This document shows positions 1 to 4,676 of a stretch of 11,376 bases of DNA, piece by piece (positions within the stretch are counted from its first letter, which is position 1; each line of letters opens with the position of its first letter). Below the pieces are notes generated by a model that saw only the letters and a program-made list of their open reading frames with translations, searched no databases and was not told the DNA's origin. The position numbers and the translations under genes were made by a program. This DNA is from Oscillospiraceae bacterium (GTDB taxonomy: Bacteria > Bacillota > Clostridia > Oscillospirales > Acutalibacteraceae), in NCBI GenBank assembly GCA_031262125.1, contig JAISII010000080.1, positions 1 to 11,376 on the forward strand, read 5' to 3'.

Positions 1-42
1 ATATTATTTCCACTTTGCTGTTTAATATTCAGAGGTCGGGGC

Positions 43-59
43 GTGGGGCAGCGCCCCAC
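43..59. repeat. GC-rich hairpin, 7-bp stem
   Basis: GTGGGGC (43-49) and GCCCCAC (53-59) form a perfect 7-bp stem around the loop AGC. No run of T follows on either strand, so it is a poor intrinsic terminator. It could be the end of a repeat element or a processed 3' end of a gene left of the window. The rest of 1-170 shows no supported coding region: the reading frames across the left edge are short and have no recognisable content. Confidence 0.5.
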
Positions 60-127
60 TATGAAATTTTAATGCGTTATTTAGCTGTTATACTCTGAAA
101 TTTTTATAAACTATTGACAGGGTTTCT

Positions 128-143
128 TTTTCTCCTTCCGTCA
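128..143. repeat. Fragment of CTCCTTCCGTCA repeat, copy 1
   Basis: The 16 bases TTTTCTCCTTCCGTCA recur exactly at 9058-9073, in the same orientation. The later copy leads into a chain of hairpins, whereas here the hairpins are degenerate (AAGGCAGGGAG follows). It looks like a decayed copy of a dispersed intergenic element. Confidence 0.5.
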
Positions 144-172
144 AGGCAGGGAGAACATTAAGTAAAAAAACA

Positions 173-207
173 AAAAATTCCTCTTGGGTTTTCCAAGGGG
201 AATTTTT
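173..207. terminator. Strong intrinsic terminator, probably bidirectional
   Basis: AAAAATTCC-T-CTTGG (173-187) pairs with CCAAG-G-GGAATTTTT (193-207) around a GTTTT loop. This gives a 15-bp stem including one T.G pair, with T runs on both strands. It lies just upstream of the toxin promoter and probably shields it from leftward neighbours; it may also end a gene lying left of the window. Confidence 0.75.
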
Positions 208-211
208 CTGT

Positions 212-240
212 TTGCATTTTTCGGCTAAAAGTGATATAAT
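212..240 (+). promoter_or_regulatory. Promoter of the small toxin mRNA (extended -10)
   Basis: TATAAT at 235-240 is preceded by TGA, giving an extended -10 (TGNTATAAT). Seventeen bases upstream is TTGCAT (212-217), a weak -35. Transcription would start near 247, giving a leader of about 110 bases before the toxin start codon. A long structured leader is typical of type I toxin mRNAs. Confidence 0.7.
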
Positions 241-328
241 GTTTTAAAATCGGCTCTTACATATTAACGGTTAACACCGCTAATATAAAGTAAGGGCAGA
301 GGAATAAGGTGGTTGACCATTTCCCACG

Positions 329-350
329 CACGATAAAATCGTGAAGGAGG
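329..350 (+). promoter_or_regulatory. Hairpin abutting a strong Shine-Dalgarno site
   Basis: CACGAT (329-334) and ATCGTG (338-343) form a 6-bp stem with an AAA loop. The stem ends directly at AAGGAGG (344-350), which lies 8 bases before the TTG start codon at 359. The site is close to full anti-SD complementarity. This decides the start of the short peptide and shows that it is built to be translated. Confidence 0.7.
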
Positions 351-358
351 TGGTAGTA

Positions 359-430
359 TTGACGGAAACTGTTCTGTTAATCATTGTATTAGTGGCACTA
401 AAAGAAGTCATTAAATACATAAAAAAATAA
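359..430 (+). CDS. Small hydrophobic peptide, putative type I (holin-like/Fst-like) toxin
   Basis: This is a 23-codon reading frame starting at TTG (359-361) and ending TAA (428-430). The peptide is short and amphipathic: a polar start (M-T-E-T), a hydrophobic helix (VLLIIVLVAL, residues 5-14), then a lysine-rich tail ending IKYIKK. That is the layout of membrane-acting type I toxins of Firmicutes (TxpA, Fst, holin-like toxins). The expected action is membrane insertion and depolarisation when the antitoxin RNA is absent. Evidence that it is a real gene: a near-perfect Shine-Dalgarno site at the right distance, its own promoter, a terminator whose 5' arm overlaps the stop codon, and a consensus promoter driving an antisense RNA across its 3' end. 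A GTG at 350 is in frame but lies inside the Shine-Dalgarno site. It cannot be assigned to a named subfamily by eye. Confidence 0.72.
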   Translation: MTETVLLIIVLVALKEVIKYIKK

Positions 431-504
431 CCACTTAAACCTTGGACGGATTGTGGTTATTTTATAATCTAACCGGTCAACCGCTTTAAACGGTCTGCCC
501 TTAT
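421..504 (-). ncRNA. Antisense RNA, putative type I antitoxin
   Basis: A perfect sigma-A promoter (511-539, minus strand) predicts a start near 504, and the T-tailed hairpin at 424-463 predicts an end near 421. This gives an RNA of about 84 bases. It is fully complementary to the 3' end of the toxin mRNA, including the last codons, the stop codon and the terminator loop, but does not reach the ribosome binding site. By analogy with TxpA/RatA-type pairs it would act by forming a 3' duplex cleaved by RNase III; this mechanism is inference. Convergent transcription onto one terminator also recalls the Enterococcus par (Fst) locus. A similar RNA occurs at 3071-3149. Confidence 0.68.
424..463. terminator. 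Two-way terminator shared by toxin mRNA and antisense RNA
   Basis: AAAATAACCAC (424-434) pairs with GTGGTTATTTT (453-463) around an 18-base loop. Going right, the stem ends in TTTT followed by ATAA. Going left, it is followed by seven T (complement of A421-427). The leftward signal is the stronger, so the rightward toxin message may partly read through into the inverted repeat at 475-503. Confidence 0.8.
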
Positions 505-510
505 GACATT

Positions 511-539
511 ATTATATAGAGAAATATAGTGTTTGTCAA
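511..539 (-). promoter_or_regulatory. Consensus promoter of the antisense RNA
   Basis: On the minus strand TTGACA (534-539) and TATAAT (511-516) are both exact consensus and are separated by exactly 17 bases. It is one of the strongest-looking promoters in the window. It points away from iorA and towards the toxin gene, as expected for a constitutive, abundant antitoxin. Confidence 0.85.
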
Positions 540-552
540 GGGTTTGCTAAAC

Positions 553-588
553 TATTTCTGCATTCTGCATTATTATTTCTTATTTATT
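553..588. repeat. Left arm of inverted repeat flanking iorAB
   Basis: This 36-base AT-rich segment is the reverse complement of 2953-2988 with two mismatches; the central 22 bases (559-580 versus 2961-2982) match perfectly. It contains the short internal repeat TGCATTCTGCATT. The two arms enclose the iorA-iorB pair almost exactly. Confidence 0.8.
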
Positions 589-613
589 ATAAAACTTCTT
601 ATTTATTATAAAA
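577..613. repeat. 18-bp tandem direct repeat in the iorA leader
   Basis: TTCTTATTTATTATAAAA occurs at 577-594 and again at 596-613, a 19-bp period. The second copy ends two bases before the iorA Shine-Dalgarno region. It is entirely AT-rich apart from one C per copy. Each copy carries TATAAA-like sequence that could serve as a -10, but no matching -35 was found, so no iorA promoter is called. Confidence 0.7.
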
Positions 614-629
614 ACAGGAGAATTAAGCA

Positions 630-2369
630 ATGAAAAAACTTTTGATTGGCAACGAAGCCGCTGCACGCGGACTTTGGGAGGCGGGCTGCGGAGTTGTTTC
701 CAGCTACCCCGGCACGCCCAGCACCGAAATTACAGAGTATTTCAGCAAATACGACGATGCCTACAGCGAATGGGCACCAAACGAAAAGGTAGCAGCCGAA
801 ACCGCCTTTGGGGCGTCGCTTGCGGGGCAACGCAGCTGCTGCTGTATGAAGCATGTTGGCTTAAACGTAGCCGCCGACCCGCTGTTTACGCTGTCTTACA
901 CCGGGGTTAATGCGGGTATGATAATAGCCGTTGCCGACGACCCGGGTATGCATTCCTCGCAAAACGAGCAAGACTCTCGGCACTATGCCATAGCCGCAAA
1001 GGTGCCTATGCTTGAACCGTCGGACTCGGCGGAGTGCAAAGCTTTTATGAAGCTGGGGCTGGAGCTTTCGGAAAAATACGACACACCCGTAATCTACCGC
1101 ACCTGCACACGCATTGCACATTCGCAAAGCTTGGTGGAGCTTGAAGAAAAGCAGAATATCGAGCCAAAACCCTATGTTAAAAACGGGCAAAAATACATAA
1201 TGATGCCCGGCAACGCCATAAGACGCCACCCGTTTGTTGAAGAACGCACTGCCGCACTAACCGAGTATGCAGAAACTGCGGAAATTAATTTTGAAGAGCT
1301 TAACCCGCAGGCAGAGCTTGGGATTATTACAAGCGGCACCTGCTACCAATATGTTAAAGAGGTTTTCGGCGACAGCGTAAATGTGTTTAAGCTGGGTATG
1401 GTCAACCCCCTGCCCGTTAAGCGTTTGCAAGCTTTTGCCACTAAGGTTAAGCGTTTGGTTGTTGTTGAGGAGCTTGACCCGATTATTGAAACTCATTGCC
1501 GCAACATCGGCTTAACCGTAGAGGGCAAAAACCTGTTTGGTTACTTGGGCGAGCTTAGCCAAAGCAAAATTGCCGCAGCTTTCGGGCTGCAAGCCAAACC
1601 CTTTGCAACTACCAATACTCAAGTTCCCGTGCGTCCTCCCGTTATGTGTGCGGGCTGCCCGCACAGGGGGATGTTCTATACACTTGCAAAAAACAAAATT
1701 ACCGTAATGGGCGATATTGGCTGCTATACCCTTGGTGCACAAGCCCCGCTTAACGCTATCGACAGCACGCTTTGTATGGGTGCTTCGGTATCCGGGTTGC
1801 ATGGCTTTAACAAAGCGGGCGGCACACAAACCGAGGGCAAAACCGTCGGCGTAATCGGCGACTCTACCTTTATGCACTCAGGAATTACAGGGCTTGTTAA
1901 CATTGCATACAACGGTTCAAATTCTACCGTAATCGTGCTGGATAACTCAATTACAGGTATGACAGGGCACCAGCAAAACCCAACCACGGGCTATAACATA
2001 AAAGGCGACCCTGCGGCACAAATTAATATCGAACAACTCTGCCGCTCTTTGGGCATTAACCGTGTTACGGTTGTAGACCCCTACGACCTTGCCGCCTGCG
2101 AAAAAACCGTTAAAGAAGAGCTTGCCGCAGCCGAGCCGTCGGTTATAATCTCACGCAGACCGTGTGTGCTGCTAAAACACGTAAAAACCGCACCGCCGCT
2201 GACAATTGCCGCCGACAAATGCAAAAGCTGCAAACGCTGTATGCAATTGGGCTGCCCGGCAATCAGCATGAAAAACAACAAAGCGGTAATTGACAAAACC
2301 TTGTGCGTTGGCTGCAATGTTTGCAAACAGCTTTGTGCATTTGATGCAATAGGAGGTAACGAAGAATGA
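630..2369 (+). CDS. iorA: Indolepyruvate ferredoxin oxidoreductase, alpha subunit
   Basis: This subunit carries the thiamine pyrophosphate (TPP) site of the enzyme that oxidatively decarboxylates indolepyruvate and other aryl pyruvates to aryl-acetyl-CoA, CO2 and reduced ferredoxin. The reaction is cytoplasmic and part of aromatic amino acid fermentation, or runs in reverse for synthesis. The N-terminal pyruvate-oxidoreductase-like domain opens with GNEAAARG and SSYPGTPSTEI. The TPP-binding core has GDIGCYTLG (361-369) and GDSTFMHSG (410) through LDNSITGMTGHQ (437-448). Two [4Fe-4S] motifs close the protein: C531, C534, C537, C542 followed by P, and C559, C562, C565, C569. After C569 an alanine stands where proline is usual. 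The length of 579 residues fits the family. CAGGAG (615-620) sits 9 bases before the ATG. The last codons overlap iorB by ATGA. The phenylacetate-CoA ligase gene often found alongside is absent here. Confidence 0.96.
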   Translation: MKKLLIGNEAAARGLWEAGCGVVSSYPGTPSTEITEYFSKYDDAYSEWAPNEKVAAETAFGASLAGQRSCCCMKHVGLNVAADPLFTLSYTGVNAGMIIAVADDPGMHSSQNEQDSRHYAIAAKVPMLEPSDSAECKAFMKLGLELSEKYDTPVIYRTCTRIAHSQSLVELEEKQNIEPKPYVKNGQKYIMMPGNAIRRHPFVEERTAALTEYAETAEINFEELNPQAELGIITSGTCYQYVKEVFGDSVNVFKLGMVNPLPVKRLQAFATKVKRLVVVEELDPIIETHCRNIGLTVEGKNLFGYLGELSQSKIAAAFGLQAKPFATTNTQVPVRPPVMCAGCPHRGMFYTLAKNKITVMGDIGCYTLGAQAPLNAIDSTLCMGASVSGLHGFNKAGGTQTEGKTVGVIGDSTFMHSGITGLVNIAYNGSNSTVIVLDNSITGMTGHQQNPTTGYNIKGDPAAQINIEQLCRSLGINRVTVVDPYDLAACEKTVKEELAAAEPSVIISRRPCVLLKHVKTAPPLTIAADKCKSCKRCMQLGCPAISMKNNKAVIDKTLCVGCNVCKQLCAFDAIGGNEE

Positions 2370-2953
2370 ATACAAAAAGTATTATGATAGTCGGAGTCGG
2401 CGGGCAGGGCTCGCTGCTTGCAAGCAAGCTTATGGGCAACCTTCTCACCGCATGCGGGTACGATGTTAAAGTATCCGAGGTTCACGGAATGAGCCAACGT
2501 GGCGGCTCGGTGGTTACTTATGTGCGTTACGGGCAAAAAGTGTATTCGCCGGTTATCGAAACAGGCGAGGCTGACTGCATAGTTTCGTTCGAAAAATTAG
2601 AAGCCGCCCGTTATCTCGACAAACTCAAGCAAGGCGGCGTTATTGTAACCAACACGCAAGAAATCGACCCAATGCCCGTAATTATCGGTGCGGCACAATA
2701 CCCCAACGATATTTTAGACGAAGTAAAAGCAAAGGGCGTTGCCTTAGATGCCTTTGATGCGTTGGAACTTGCTTTGCAGGCAGGTTCGGCAAAAGCCGTT
2801 AACATTGTGCTGCTGGGCAGGCTTGCAAACCACCTCGATATCCCAATTGCAGACTGGCTTGCAGCCATAGAAAACGTGGTAAAACCGCAATTTGCAGAGC
2901 TTAACAAAACTGCTTTTATGCTTGGTGTAAATTCGGTTGAGGCGGTTGGTTAA
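2366..2953 (+). CDS. iorB: Indolepyruvate ferredoxin oxidoreductase, beta subunit
   Basis: This is the second subunit of the IorAB enzyme, homologous to the gamma domain of pyruvate:ferredoxin oxidoreductases, which helps form the CoA and substrate side of the active site. The family signature GVGGQG is at residues 10-15, and SEVHGMSQRGGSV follows near residues 39-51; both are typical of this domain. The length of 195 residues is normal. The start is fixed by AGGAGG (2351-2356) 9 bases upstream and by a 4-base ATGA overlap with the iorA stop, which implies translational coupling and equal subunit amounts. The stop codon lies inside the right arm of the inverted repeat that flanks the pair. 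No convincing terminator follows directly. Confidence 0.95.
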   Translation: MNTKSIMIVGVGGQGSLLASKLMGNLLTACGYDVKVSEVHGMSQRGGSVVTYVRYGQKVYSPVIETGEADCIVSFEKLEAARYLDKLKQGGVIVTNTQEIDPMPVIIGAAQYPNDILDEVKAKGVALDAFDALELALQAGSAKAVNIVLLGRLANHLDIPIADWLAAIENVVKPQFAELNKTAFMLGVNSVEAVG

Positions 2954-2988
2954 ATAAATCAGAAATAATAATGCAGAATGCAAAAATA
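2953..2988. repeat. Right arm of inverted repeat flanking iorAB
   Basis: Reverse complement of 553-588 with two mismatches (583 and 558 side equivalents aside, mismatches fall at 2960 and 2983); 2961-2982 is a perfect match. It overlaps the last base of the iorB stop codon. GCAAAAA (2980-2986) and TTTTTGC (2992-2998) beyond it can form a weak AT-rich hairpin. Confidence 0.8.
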
Positions 2989-3036
2989 TATTTTTTGCTG
3001 AATTTGATTATTTGATTATTTCGACCCGCCAGCCCC

Positions 3037-3064
3037 TTGACAAAAGCAAAAAAATCAATATAAT
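3037..3064 (+). promoter_or_regulatory. Consensus promoter of a small RNA
   Basis: TTGACA (3037-3042) and TATAAT (3059-3064) are both exact consensus with a 16-base spacer. Transcription would start near 3071. No open reading frame with a ribosome binding site follows before the terminator, so the promoter serves a short non-coding RNA. Confidence 0.8.
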
Positions 3065-3070
3065 ATAAAC

Positions 3071-3149
3071 AGAGCTTACCAGTAGACGGTTGCTCCCAAC
3101 TAAAGATTAAAAAATAACCGTTCGTTTGGAGACTGGCGGTTATTTTTTG
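3071..3149 (+). ncRNA. Small RNA resembling the antitoxin RNA at 421-504 (orphan copy)
   Basis: A consensus promoter and a T-tailed hairpin define a transcript of about 79 bases. It resembles the antisense RNA of the first module in length, promoter and layout: AGATTAAAAAATAACC (3104-3119) matches that RNA's AGATTATAAAATAACC (minus strand, 470-455) at 15 of 16 bases just before the same kind of terminator stem, and GGTTG occurs upstream in both. GTTG-CTCC-CAAC (3089-3100) can form a small hairpin. Its CTCC loop could pair with GGAG (3128-3131) in the terminator loop, and CCAGT (3079-3083) with ACTGG (3132-3136). It encodes no peptide. The opposite strand carries only a remnant of a toxin frame, so the RNA may be an orphan antitoxin or a trans-acting regulator. 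Confidence 0.6.
3109..3148. terminator. Two-way terminator of the orphan small RNA
   Basis: AAAAAATAACCG (3109-3120) pairs perfectly with CGGTTATTTTTT (3137-3148): a 12-bp stem with a 16-base loop and T runs on both strands. It has the same AATAACC/GGTTATT core as the terminator at 424-463. Confidence 0.85.
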
Positions 3150-3175
3150 TTGTCTTGTATAACCACCCCGTCTGC
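3140..3175 (-). pseudogene. Possible remnant of a toxin gene opposite the orphan small RNA
   Basis: Read on the minus strand, 3166-3140 encodes V-V-I-Q-D-N-K-K-stop, with the stop codon inside the terminator stem exactly as in the intact toxin (which ends I-K-K-stop). Just upstream, GCAGACGGGGTGGTT (3175-3161) resembles the intact toxin leader, where GCAGA (296-300) is followed by GGTGGTT (308-314). This suggests that the leader was joined to the last codons by loss of the ribosome binding site and most of the frame. No antisense-side promoter of good quality is visible. The same AGACGGGGTGGTT string also occurs in unrelated palindromic repeats nearby, so a repeat insertion is an alternative explanation. 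Confidence 0.33.
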
Positions 3176-3251
3176 TCAGTACAATCTAAAAATGTTTTTA
3201 TTTTTTTAGATTTTTAATAAAAGATAAATTTTATTTTTTACTTAGGGAGCA

Positions 3252-3387
3252 GCCACCCCTCCACGGAGGGGAATCTTTCTGTATTGCCGAGACTTTTCGA
3301 TTGTTTGGATGGTTTTCTTATGTTTATACCTGTGGTATGCTTTTAGTCTATTGTGTGTGCTAATATTCCCCTCCGTGGAGGGGTGGC
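3252..3387. repeat. 23-bp perfect inverted repeat, MITE-like
   Basis: The 23 bases at 3252-3274 are the exact reverse complement of 3365-3387. Each arm is itself nearly self-complementary (CCCCTCC-AC-GGAGGGG), so each can form its own hairpin. About 90 bases of unrelated sequence lie between them. Outside them, AACCACCCCGTCT (3161-3173) is matched inversely by AGACGGGGTGGTT (3401-3413), giving a nested palindromic structure of about 250 bp. Confidence 0.8.
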
Positions 3388-3413
3388 TTCGCTTTAGCGA
3401 AGACGGGGTGGTT
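3363..3413 (+). repeat. 51-bp palindromic repeat, copy A
   Basis: This segment consists of ATATT, a CCCCTCC/GGAGGGG hairpin, a CTTCGCT/AGCGAAG hairpin (3387-3402) and GACGGGGTGGTT. It recurs in inverted orientation at 7535-7585 with about two substitutions. A fragment with the same end (GACGGGGTGGTTTTT) is at 3490-3504. It is a dispersed extragenic palindrome of REP or MITE type. Confidence 0.8.
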
Positions 3414-3428
3414 TGCGACGCAAGTCGC

Positions 3429-3470
3429 CTCTTGCTTCTTGCTTCTATCCTCTGACCTCTTGCCTCTAAA
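3429..3470. repeat. Heptamer tandem array, six units
   Basis: Six consecutive 7-base units: CTCTTGC, TTCTTGC, TTCTATC, CTCTGAC, CTCTTGC, CTCTAAA. The array is pyrimidine-rich on the plus strand and imperfect. It lies between the palindromic repeats and the hydrolase gene and has no reading frame across it. Confidence 0.7.
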
Positions 3471-3474
3471 AGGG

Positions 3475-3504
3475 CAGGGCGACAGCCCTGACGGGGTGGT
3501 TTTT
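3475..3504 (+). repeat. Hairpin plus repeat end before the hydrolase gene
   Basis: CAGGGC (3475-3480) and GCCCTG (3485-3490) form a hairpin with a GACA loop, followed by ACGGGGTGGTTTTT, the end motif of the 51-bp repeat. It might weakly terminate rightward transcripts, but the stem and T run are separated by 9 bases, so it is listed as a repeat. Confidence 0.5.
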
Positions 3505-3565
3505 ACAAAATTTGTTGCATTTTGTCAAGATAAAATCTCAAATACTACTAAGGAAGAGAAAAGCT

Positions 3566-4555
3566 ATGCCAACTAAAAAACGTAAAATTCTTATTATTAC
3601 TGCTGCTGTGCTTGTTGTTGCAATTGCCATAAGTGTTGTAACAATTTTATTGCTGCCGACGGCAACCGCTACCGACTATGCAAAAAGCGAAAACTGGGCT
3701 TATTTTGCGGTTGGCGACAACAAAAAAGCCGATTTATTTATCGTAGCCCCTACCGTATATTTGGGTAAAGACAACATTTATAATATGTCGCTTGAAGACG
3801 AAAAAACAAAGAGCAACTTTTTGGGTGCCCTTAATATGGAGCGGGGGATTTATGAGGAAGATTTGCGAATGTTTGCACCGTATTATCGTCAGGCGTCGCT
3901 TGATGCTTACGAGTTAACACAAAATGCAGAACAATATTTTAATATCGCCTACAACGACGTTAAAGCTGCGTTTTTGCACTATATGGCAGCACAGAACAAC
4001 GGTCGTCCGTTTGTGCTTGCCGGGTTTTCTCAAGGGGCAGAAATGTGCTTGCGGCTTATGGAAGAATTTTTTGGCGACAGCCAATATCAAGACAAGCTTA
4101 TAGCGGCGTATATTATTGGCTGGCGTGTAACGCAAGACGACCTTAATAAATACAAACACCTAAAATTAGCACAAGGCGAAAACGACACAGGAGTTATAGT
4201 TACTTTTAACTCCGAAGCGGTGGACGTGCAAAGCTCTATGATAGTCCCCGAAAAAACATATGCCATAAACCCCCTAAACTGGAAGACCGACAGCACCCCT
4301 GCCGATAAATCCCTCAACTTAGGTGCTTGCTTTACCGATTACAGCGGCGGCATAACCAAAGAAGTTGCACACCTTACGGCTGCATATATCGACCCAGTGC
4401 GTGGCACACTTAAAGTGCCCGACATTTCGCCCGACGACTACCCGCCCGGGCTGGACATTTTTGAACCCGGTGTGTATCACTTATATGATTATCAGTTCTT
4501 CTTCAGAAATTTGCAACAAAATGTTTCAACCCGTGTTGAGGGGTTTTTAGGGTGA
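3566..4555 (+). CDS. Membrane-anchored DUF3089-type alpha/beta hydrolase
   Basis: A 329-residue protein recognised as the DUF3089 family of serine hydrolases. Residues 1-7 are basic (PTKKRK), followed by a transmembrane segment to about residue 30 (ILIITAAVLVV onward). The remainder is therefore expected outside the membrane, tethered to it. The nucleophile elbow GFSQG has Ser155. The C-terminal motif YHLYDYQFFFRNLQQNVSTR carries His305, a good catalytic-His candidate, in the place where DUF3089 proteins keep a conserved HxxDYNxF-like segment. The substrate is unknown; esterase or lipase-like activity is family inference. An in-frame ATG at 3512 would add 18 residues, but AAGGA (3550-3554) supports 3566, where the basic-hydrophobic N-terminus also begins. 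The gene stands alone, followed by its own terminator. No clear promoter was found. Confidence 0.8.
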   Translation: MPTKKRKILIITAAVLVVAIAISVVTILLLPTATATDYAKSENWAYFAVGDNKKADLFIVAPTVYLGKDNIYNMSLEDEKTKSNFLGALNMERGIYEEDLRMFAPYYRQASLDAYELTQNAEQYFNIAYNDVKAAFLHYMAAQNNGRPFVLAGFSQGAEMCLRLMEEFFGDSQYQDKLIAAYIIGWRVTQDDLNKYKHLKLAQGENDTGVIVTFNSEAVDVQSSMIVPEKTYAINPLNWKTDSTPADKSLNLGACFTDYSGGITKEVAHLTAAYIDPVRGTLKVPDISPDDYPPGLDIFEPGVYHLYDYQFFFRNLQQNVSTRVEGFLG

Positions 4556-4599
4556 TTTTTGTTTTTTCTTTAAACTAAATTAAACCAAATATTTCCAAT

Positions 4600-4626
4600 C
4601 CCCGTGCTTTTTGTGCGGGGGTTTTT
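4600..4626 (+). terminator. Intrinsic terminator after the hydrolase gene
   Basis: CCCCGTGC (4600-4607) pairs with GTGCGGGG (4613-4620), including two G.T pairs, around a TTTTT loop. GTTTTT follows. It lies 45 bases after the stop codon of the hydrolase gene. Confidence 0.75.
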
Positions 4627-4636
4627 AAGCTTTAAT

Positions 4637-4658
4637 AAAAAGGTTACAAAAAGGTTAC
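4637..4658. repeat. 11-bp tandem repeat upstream of the dockerin-gene promoter
   Basis: AAAAAGGTTAC occurs twice back to back (4637-4647, 4648-4658), followed by AAAAA. The 11-bp period is one helical turn, so both copies face the same side of the DNA. The second copy ends 18 bases before the -35 of the next gene, where an activator would bind. A regulatory role is inference. Confidence 0.6.
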
Positions 4659-4676
4659 AAAAATCCGAATAATTTA

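Larger units (their letters stand above)
291..503. repeat. Two-block inverted repeat enclosing the toxin-antitoxin unit
   Basis: TAAGGGCAGA (291-300) is matched by TCTGCCCTTA (494-503), and GGTTGACC (311-318) by GGTCAACC (475-482), with 10-11 unmatched bases between the blocks on each side. As a result the toxin mRNA leader and the 5' end of the antisense RNA carry the same two sequence blocks. A toxin transcript reading through its terminator could fold its 5' end onto its 3' end. Confidence 0.75.

Noticed and set aside
1..96. A reading frame open from the left edge to a stop near 96
   Set aside because: About 30 codons with no recognisable content, crossing a GC-rich hairpin; no way to tell it from chance.
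114..145. TTGACA at 114-119 as a promoter -35
   Set aside because: No -10-like sequence at 16-18 bases downstream; the region there is the CTCCTTCCGTCA repeat.
606..1229. Long minus-strand frames inside iorA (82 and 122 codons)
   Set aside because: They lie opposite a clearly conserved gene, have no ribosome sites and no family resemblance; they are shadows of iorA codon usage.
2980..2998. GCAAAAA/TTTTTGC as a terminator for iorAB
   Set aside because: The stem is almost only A-T with two G-C pairs, too weak for an intrinsic terminator.
3183..3212. AATCTAAAAA/TTTTTAGATT inverted repeat as a terminator or operator
   Set aside because: A-T-only 10-bp match in a highly AT-rich stretch; probably chance.
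3252..3387. The repeated palindromes as a CRISPR array
   Set aside because: Two inverted copies only, no regular spacing of direct repeats, no cas gene nearby.
3161..3413. The nested inverted repeats as an insertion sequence
   Set aside because: Too short for a transposase and no coding frame inside; no target-site duplication could be seen at the ends.
3502..3545. A sigma-A promoter for the hydrolase (TTTACA or TTGCAT with TAAAAT or TACTAC)
   Set aside because: All combinations have spacers of 22-23 bases, outside the normal range.
3512..3565. Upstream ATG at 3512 as the start of the hydrolase
   Set aside because: No ribosome site before it; AAGGA at 3550-3554 and the basic-hydrophobic N-terminus point to 3566.
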